DNA from: Flintibacter muris
GTDB lineage: Bacteria; Bacillota; Clostridia; Oscillospirales; Oscillospiraceae
Direction of reading: 5' to 3'
DNA: 64,000 bases
Assembly (NCBI RefSeq): GCF_943192995.1
Contig: NZ_CALPCP010000005.1
Location: 1-64,000 of the forward strand
A program made the translations under genes and the position numbers. Below are positions 60,090-64,000 of this stretch, piece by piece (the first letter of the stretch is position 1; every line of letters starts with the position of its first letter). The notes below the pieces were generated by a model that saw nothing but the letters and a program-made list of their open reading frames with translations, did not search any database and had not been told where the DNA came from.

Positions 60090-62230
60090 GCTGGCCCTGG
60101 AGTCAGCTGGGCCTGCCCGGTCCCACAGACCTGTCTGAGGTGCGCCACGCCTACGCCGAGAAGCTGAAAACCACCCACCCCGAGGAGGACCCGGAGGGGT
60201 TTCAGCGCCTCCACTCCGCCTACCAGCTGGCCAGCCGTATGGCCCGCCAGCAGAAGCGCCGGGAGGGGGTCACGCCGCCTGAGCCCCAGATAGAGCGTCC
60301 CGCTCCGCCCCCAGGAGAGAGGCAGAAATTCAACTTCGACGAGCTGCTGGAGAAGGGCGGCGAACGGCCCCGCCGTCCCCGGGAGGATGATGAGGAGCAG
60401 GACTTTGACTATGATGAACTGCTTCAGGAGGGGGGCGAACAGCCCCGCCGCCCCCGGGAGGATGATGAGGAGCAGGACTTTGATTATGATGAACTGCTCC
60501 GGGAGGAGGGCGAACAGCCCCATCTCCACAAGGAGGAAGAGGAGGAACAGGACTTCGACTTTGACCGCCTCTTCGCCGAGGGTGAGGCGGAACGGGCGGA
60601 GGCCCGCCGCCGCCGGGCGGAGGAGCGCCGGCGTGCCCAGGCTCAGTCCCAGGCGTGGGCACGGGAGCGCCAGAAGGCGAAGGATTGGACCCAAAAGCGG
60701 GAGCAGTGGCAGCGCCAGGAACAGCGGAGCACCTATGACCGGGAGCGCTGGGACCAGTACCGCCAGCAGGAGGACCGATGGCAGAATACCGAGACCATCC
60801 TCCACACCGTTGAGATGATGTACAACGCCAGGGCCGGGCTGGAGGCGTGGCAGAAATTCTTCCAAAGTCCCATGTTCCAGCAGAACAAAAACAGCCTGGA
60901 CGTGATTTTCGGGCTGGAGGACTTTGTCAGCACCAAGAGCCTGTCCCGAGAGGTGCAGTTTGCCCTGTTTATGGCCTATGGCTTTGACAAGGGGGTATCC
61001 CGCCCGGAGCTGCGGCCCCTGTACCAGATGCTCCTCCCCGCCTGGAAGGCGGAGAAAAAGGCCAAAGGTTTCCCTTGGAAGATTGTGTTTTGGGCAGTTT
61101 TAATCGACATTGCCCTCCTGTTCGCCATCGGGCCTGTTTTGGACTCCGGACTTCTGCCCGGTTTCATTATTATACTGACGTTGGGCGTGATTGGGCTGGC
61201 CAAGGGCTGGTTCAAGCCTGCGGGCGGGCGGCTGGATAGGCGGAAAACTCTGCTGCGTCTGGTGGCCGGCGTTGTGCTGATAGGGCTGACGGCGCTGCTG
61301 ATTACCAAGGGTCCCAGTCTGTGGAACAGGGTGAATATACAGCTGCTCACCAGGGACCCTAGAGAGCAGACCAGCCGCTACATGGAGCAGGATTTCGGCG
61401 AAAAGATGGGCTCTTTGTACAACATGAGCGCCTATTACGCCAGCGACACCTACAGCAACGTGTTCTATCTGGACAGCGACCCCAACAATAAGCAGTTCCT
61501 TGCCGGCCCGGATGGAGACCGGGATGTGAAAAACGGACAGCCCGGCTACACCACCAATTTCCCCGAGATGATGATGCTCTGGGCTCTGGAAGATTTTGCC
61601 TATCAGAGGAAAATATATAATGTAGACTCCGTAGACCGGGACCAGAAGCTGAACCGGTGGGAGACCGGCGGCACCTTTGTGATTACCCTGCCTGCAGACG
61701 GAGCGGGAGAGGTTATCACCGATCTGGGGGAACTGCTGGAGGAGCTGTCTCAGGAACAGTGGTATCAGGTCCAGACACCCCAGTGTGAGCTGGTGCTTTG
61801 CAGCAGGCAGATGATAGAGGGGCGGCTGATTCTTTTCCGCTGGCACCCGGAAGACGGGGCCTTTGACGCGGAAGGGGTCCGGGAGCTGTATGAGACCTCC
61901 TTTGCCCACTCCTACTGTGCCCAGTTGATCCGTGAACTGGAGCTGGACTGGGATTTTATTCGGGAAGATGGGGAACACTATACCCTGACCAACGAGGGCA
62001 CGGCCCAAATGAAGGGGAAAAACTGTTACAAGCTCTTTGGCCTGAATGAGTCCGGCGCGGTGGCAGTGGAGTATTATGTGGACCTGGAGACCAGCAATAT
62101 TTACTGCGTGCCGGGCAATTTCTGGGAGACGGGAAACAGCGAGGAACAGATCAATTTCTACCGGCTGCTCCATTGGGGGGACAATTTAGGGGTGGTCAAC
62201 CTGTTTTATCCCTGGCTGCAGGTCAACTGA
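60086..62230 (+). CDS. Membrane J-domain-like co-chaperone with acidic repeats
   Basis: A 714-residue protein. Residues 1-60 are J-domain-like (DLSEVRHAYAEKLKTTHPEE, GFQRLHSAYQLASRM) with HPE where J-domains have HPD. Residues about 70-165 hold tandem 25-residue repeats (GGERPRRPREDDEEQDFDYD, then ELLQE). A long Arg/Gln coiled coil follows to about 240. Two or three membrane helices lie near 333-400 (VFWAVLIDIALLFAIGPVL, GFIIILTLGVIGLAKG, LLRLVAGVVLIGLTALLI). The last 300 residues are an outer domain of no recognised family. Coupling to the Hsp70 gene makes it the probable partner that recruits HscC to the membrane. Confidence 0.85.
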   Translation: MSWPWSQLGLPGPTDLSEVRHAYAEKLKTTHPEEDPEGFQRLHSAYQLASRMARQQKRREGVTPPEPQIERPAPPPGERQKFNFDELLEKGGERPRRPREDDEEQDFDYDELLQEGGEQPRRPREDDEEQDFDYDELLREEGEQPHLHKEEEEEQDFDFDRLFAEGEAERAEARRRRAEERRRAQAQSQAWARERQKAKDWTQKREQWQRQEQRSTYDRERWDQYRQQEDRWQNTETILHTVEMMYNARAGLEAWQKFFQSPMFQQNKNSLDVIFGLEDFVSTKSLSREVQFALFMAYGFDKGVSRPELRPLYQMLLPAWKAEKKAKGFPWKIVFWAVLIDIALLFAIGPVLDSGLLPGFIIILTLGVIGLAKGWFKPAGGRLDRRKTLLRLVAGVVLIGLTALLITKGPSLWNRVNIQLLTRDPREQTSRYMEQDFGEKMGSLYNMSAYYASDTYSNVFYLDSDPNNKQFLAGPDGDRDVKNGQPGYTTNFPEMMMLWALEDFAYQRKIYNVDSVDRDQKLNRWETGGTFVITLPADGAGEVITDLGELLEELSQEQWYQVQTPQCELVLCSRQMIEGRLILFRWHPEDGAFDAEGVRELYETSFAHSYCAQLIRELELDWDFIREDGEHYTLTNEGTAQMKGKNCYKLFGLNESGAVAVEYYVDLETSNIYCVPGNFWETGNSEEQINFYRLLHWGDNLGVVNLFYPWLQVN
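60333..60560 (+). repeat. Tandem 75-bp coding repeats
   Basis: In-frame 75-bp units beginning near 60361, 60436 and 60511 (CGAACRGCCCC...), with a partial unit before. Units 1 and 2 are nearly identical at the DNA level, which suggests recent expansion; unit 3 diverges after CATCTCC. Confidence 0.85.
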
Positions 62231-62349
62231 ACCGGGTTCTGCCAGGCATTATGGTAACCATTCTGCTGTTTCAAGAATTTTCAGCAAACTTCATGAAAAT
62301 TCATGATTTTGTAACACATCACCGTCATAATGAGGCAGAGGTGATTTTT

Positions 62350-62673
62350 GTGACGTTCAGCGATAGACTCCGGCAGCTGCGGCAGGAGAAAAAAATGACC
62401 CAGTCGGTTTTGGGTCGTGCGATTGATATATCTCCCAGAATGATCAGCTTTTATGAGAGCGGAAACCATTTTCCAAGAGATGAGATTATCCTCAAGCGGA
62501 TTGCCGGCCTGTTTCAGGTGAGCTTGGACTACCTGATGGGCTATTCTGACCTGCGGGAAGAGGATTCGCTGAAAAAGCTGTGCGGTACTTACCGGAGCCT
62601 GTCTGCGGCGGACCGCAAAACTGTGATGGATTTTATGGAGTTTCTGGCTGAGAAAAATCCCCCCAGCGCCTGA
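62350..62673 (+). CDS. XRE-family transcriptional regulator
   Basis: A 107-residue Cro/C1-type protein: FSDRLRQLRQEKKMTQSVLG, RAIDISPRMISFYESGNHFP and ILKRIAGLFQVSLDYLMGYS form the HTH domain, with a short helical C-terminus. I place the start at the GTG at 62350 after GAGGTGAT; longer extension lacks similarity. It follows the J-protein gene by 120 bp and a separate promoter is possible. Target unknown. Confidence 0.88.
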   Translation: MTFSDRLRQLRQEKKMTQSVLGRAIDISPRMISFYESGNHFPRDEIILKRIAGLFQVSLDYLMGYSDLREEDSLKKLCGTYRSLSAADRKTVMDFMEFLAEKNPPSA

Positions 62674-62694
62674 AACAGTGTGATAACAAGACAA

Positions 62695-62720
62695 ACCCAC
62701 CGGTTGTCCGGTGGGTTTTT
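62695..62720. terminator. Bidirectional terminator between convergent genes
   Basis: ACCCACCGG-TTGT-CCGGTGGGT followed by TTTTAATATT on the + strand; on the minus strand it follows the phosphoesterase stop. Confidence 0.75.
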
Positions 62721-63312
62721 AATATTCAAACGTATAACTTTCGTAGGCGTTGATAACTTTGGTGGTTTTATAGCAGTCCAGCCGGGGGATATCCTGGCCG
62801 TAGCTCATGTGGACATGGCCATGGATGAAGTAGCGGGGCTTGTATCTGTCCATCAGGCCGTTGAAGGCATCAAAGCCGGTGTGGCACAGGTCCTCGCCGT
62901 CGTTGAGGCCCAGCGCGGGAGCGTGGGTCAGCAGGATATCCACCCCGCCCTGGCGGTACAGGTCCAGCTTGCGGCGCAGTACCCGCCGGTCCATCTGGCG
63001 CTGGGTGTACTGGTGCTCTCCCTCCGGCTTGTAGCGGATGGAGCCCCCAAGCCCCAGGATACGCACGCCCTGGTAGGTGTACAGCTTGTCCTCAATACAG
63101 ATGCAGCCCTCAGGCGGCGTCTGGGCATACCGGTCGTCATGGTTGCCGTGGACATAGAGTACCGGACAGTGGGCAAAGGTGACAATAAAAGACAGATACT
63201 GGGGCTTTAAATCGCCGCAGGAGAGGATCAGGTCGATCCCCTCCAGGCGGCGACGGTCCAGATAGTCCCACAGCCAGGGACACTCCTGGTCGGACAACGC
63301 CAAAATCTTCAT
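62719..63312 (-). CDS. Calcineurin-like metallophosphoesterase
   Basis: A 197-residue phosphoesterase. The metal motifs are ILSCGDLKPQYL (GD), VHGNHDDRY (GNHD), LLTHAPALG (H) and IHGHVHMSYG (GHxH); the first Asp motif is altered to ALSDQEC rather than DxH. It hydrolyses a phosphomonoester or diester with two metals in the cytosol; the substrate cannot be read. Its start overlaps the stop of the ParB-like gene by 4 bp (ATGA), so the two are cotranslated. Confidence 0.88.
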   Translation of the reverse strand: MKILALSDQECPWLWDYLDRRRLEGIDLILSCGDLKPQYLSFIVTFAHCPVLYVHGNHDDRYAQTPPEGCICIEDKLYTYQGVRILGLGGSIRYKPEGEHQYTQRQMDRRVLRRKLDLYRQGGVDILLTHAPALGLNDGEDLCHTGFDAFNGLMDRYKPRYFIHGHVHMSYGQDIPRLDCYKTTKVINAYESYTFEY

Positions 63313-64000
63313 CGATTCAGCAATCCTTTCAGCGGGTTGAGCCCCTGGCTCTTTTTTACGGAGAATGCCTTGTGGAGCTGGAGGAAGCCGTCCTTCAGCT
63401 CGGACTGGGTGAAGGACTTTACCTGGTCGTAGCCGAAAAATTCCAGATAGAGTAGCATAGCGTCGGCCACGGTGAGGCGGGTGGACAGCTCCTTGGACTC
63501 CTTATCGCCATACAGGGCGGAAAAGCGGGAGTAGAAGCTGTAGAACTTCCGGCGCTCGTCGTCGGTCCAGACCTCGTCCGGGGCCTTGCCTGCCGCCTCC
63601 TGAAGGCGGGCAAACCGGCCTGTGCCGCTGAACCACAGGTAGTTGATTTTGGACAACTGATAGAAGTCCACAAATTCATAGTAGATGTTGCTGGCCCTGG
63701 AGCCGTCCTTGGCCGGGAGGATACGGGTGACCTCGGCGGGGACGCTTACAGCGCCGAACCAGCGCAGCACGCTCACCCGCTTGTGGCCCTCTACCACGTA
63801 GAAGGTGTGCATGTACTCATAGACCTTGATGGGGTCGGTGATGCCGGAATCCATATGGGCCTTGCACAGGGAGGTCCACTTGTGGCAGAATTCGGAATCC
63901 TCCTCCATCAGGGGCAGGAAGGAGTGGGAAAAGGCCTTGCTGCGCCCGGCGGATCGGGTGCCTACAATCAGCTCAATGGGGATCTCAGCCAGACCCAGGT
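63309..64000 (-). CDS. ParB-like domain protein, 5' end outside window
   Basis: At least 229 residues, open to the window edge. The visible N-terminal part, LGLAEIPIELIVGTRSAGRS and DPIKVYEYMHTFYVVEGHKR with VSVLRWFG, is a ParB/Srx-like nuclease fold (EGHKRVSVLR matches the conserved GHRR box). The rest is helical (IYYEFVDFYQLSKINYLWF, LYGDKESKELSTRL) and of no known family. With a phosphoesterase downstream, a nucleic-acid or nucleotide-related role is possible, but no ParA gene is seen here. Probably not a chromosome-segregation ParB. Confidence 0.75.
   Translation of the reverse strand, partial: LGLAEIPIELIVGTRSAGRSKAFSHSFLPLMEEDSEFCHKWTSLCKAHMDSGITDPIKVYEYMHTFYVVEGHKRVSVLRWFGAVSVPAEVTRILPAKDGSRASNIYYEFVDFYQLSKINYLWFSGTGRFARLQEAAGKAPDEVWTDDERRKFYSFYSRFSALYGDKESKELSTRLTVADAMLLYLEFFGYDQVKSFTQSELKDGFLQLHKAFSVKKSQGLNPLKGLLNR

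Overview
The window looks like chromosome of a gut Bacillota, most probably an Oscillospiraceae-type organism of the Flavonifractor/Lawsonibacter/Intestinimonas kind. That is inference from the GC-rich coding style, strong AGGAGG ribosome sites, BioY, an IscR/CymR-like Rrf2 protein with cysK, split ThrE exporters, [FeFe] hydrogenase chemistry and Tn4451-like serine-recombinase elements. No rRNA is present, so the taxon cannot be fixed from this sequence.

Layout. 1-3,900: a transposase remnant, two HxlR regulators each divergent from a redox gene (nitroreductase, radical SAM), then a broken third HxlR joined to a recombinase remnant. 4,000-11,250: an ECF sigma/RsgI-like anti-sigma pair, BioY with a BirA-like operator, a permuted NlpC/P60-like protein, tRNA-Gly(GCC), a CBS/DRTGG pyrophosphatase, and an Rrf2 regulator divergent from cysK. 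11,277-21,300: a split ThrE-type exporter and one long minus-strand operon (aroF-tyrA-aroB-aroA-aroC-pheA-aroEK-aroQ) covering all of the shikimate pathway plus Phe and Tyr branch enzymes. It is preceded by a 33-codon leader peptide with Tyr-Tyr, four Phe and Trp codons and an intrinsic terminator, which is classical attenuation. 21,855-27,267: a sugar ABC importer without its own ATPase and a GH36 alpha-galactosidase.

27,343-39,000 is an eroded integrative conjugative element. It contains recombinase, VirD4, VirB6 and PrgI fragments, intact mobilisation genes (TTRAP, Cys-rich VLP, relaxase, MobC), a sigma/HTH_16 pair, TnpW and an intact large serine recombinase. An AT-rich cargo is nested in it: a Cys-rich KTR protein and a Cfr/RlmN-like radical SAM rRNA methylase. 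The cargo lies behind a promoter, the leader peptide MLHSMRIR and a series of hairpins, the layout expected of antibiotic-inducible attenuation.

39,042-51,966 holds a catabolic region. One operon encodes an aminotransferase, dicarboxylate/amino-acid symporter, FAH-family enzyme, 3-alpha-HSD-like SDR and NTF2-like protein; a second encodes an [FeFe] hydrogenase with a NuoF/GltD-type flavoprotein. An atypical SDR, a LysR regulator and a C26 amidohydrolase complete it. Four near-identical palindromic sites (45,281; 49,121; 50,131; 51,194) lie upstream of these units and mark them as one probable LysR regulon.

51,950-58,250 is scrambled: a terminase fragment, a SpaA-type surface protein, an SLH/NlpC-like fragment, a transglutaminase-like fragment, a small conserved protein and a frameshifted XRE gene, several joined end to end inside genes. 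58,341-64,000 carries an HscC-type Hsp70 coupled to a membrane J-domain-like protein with 25-residue acidic repeats, an XRE regulator, a metallophosphoesterase and a ParB-like protein cut by the window edge. MITE-like palindromic repeats recur at 12.6, 21.5 and 57.7 kb.
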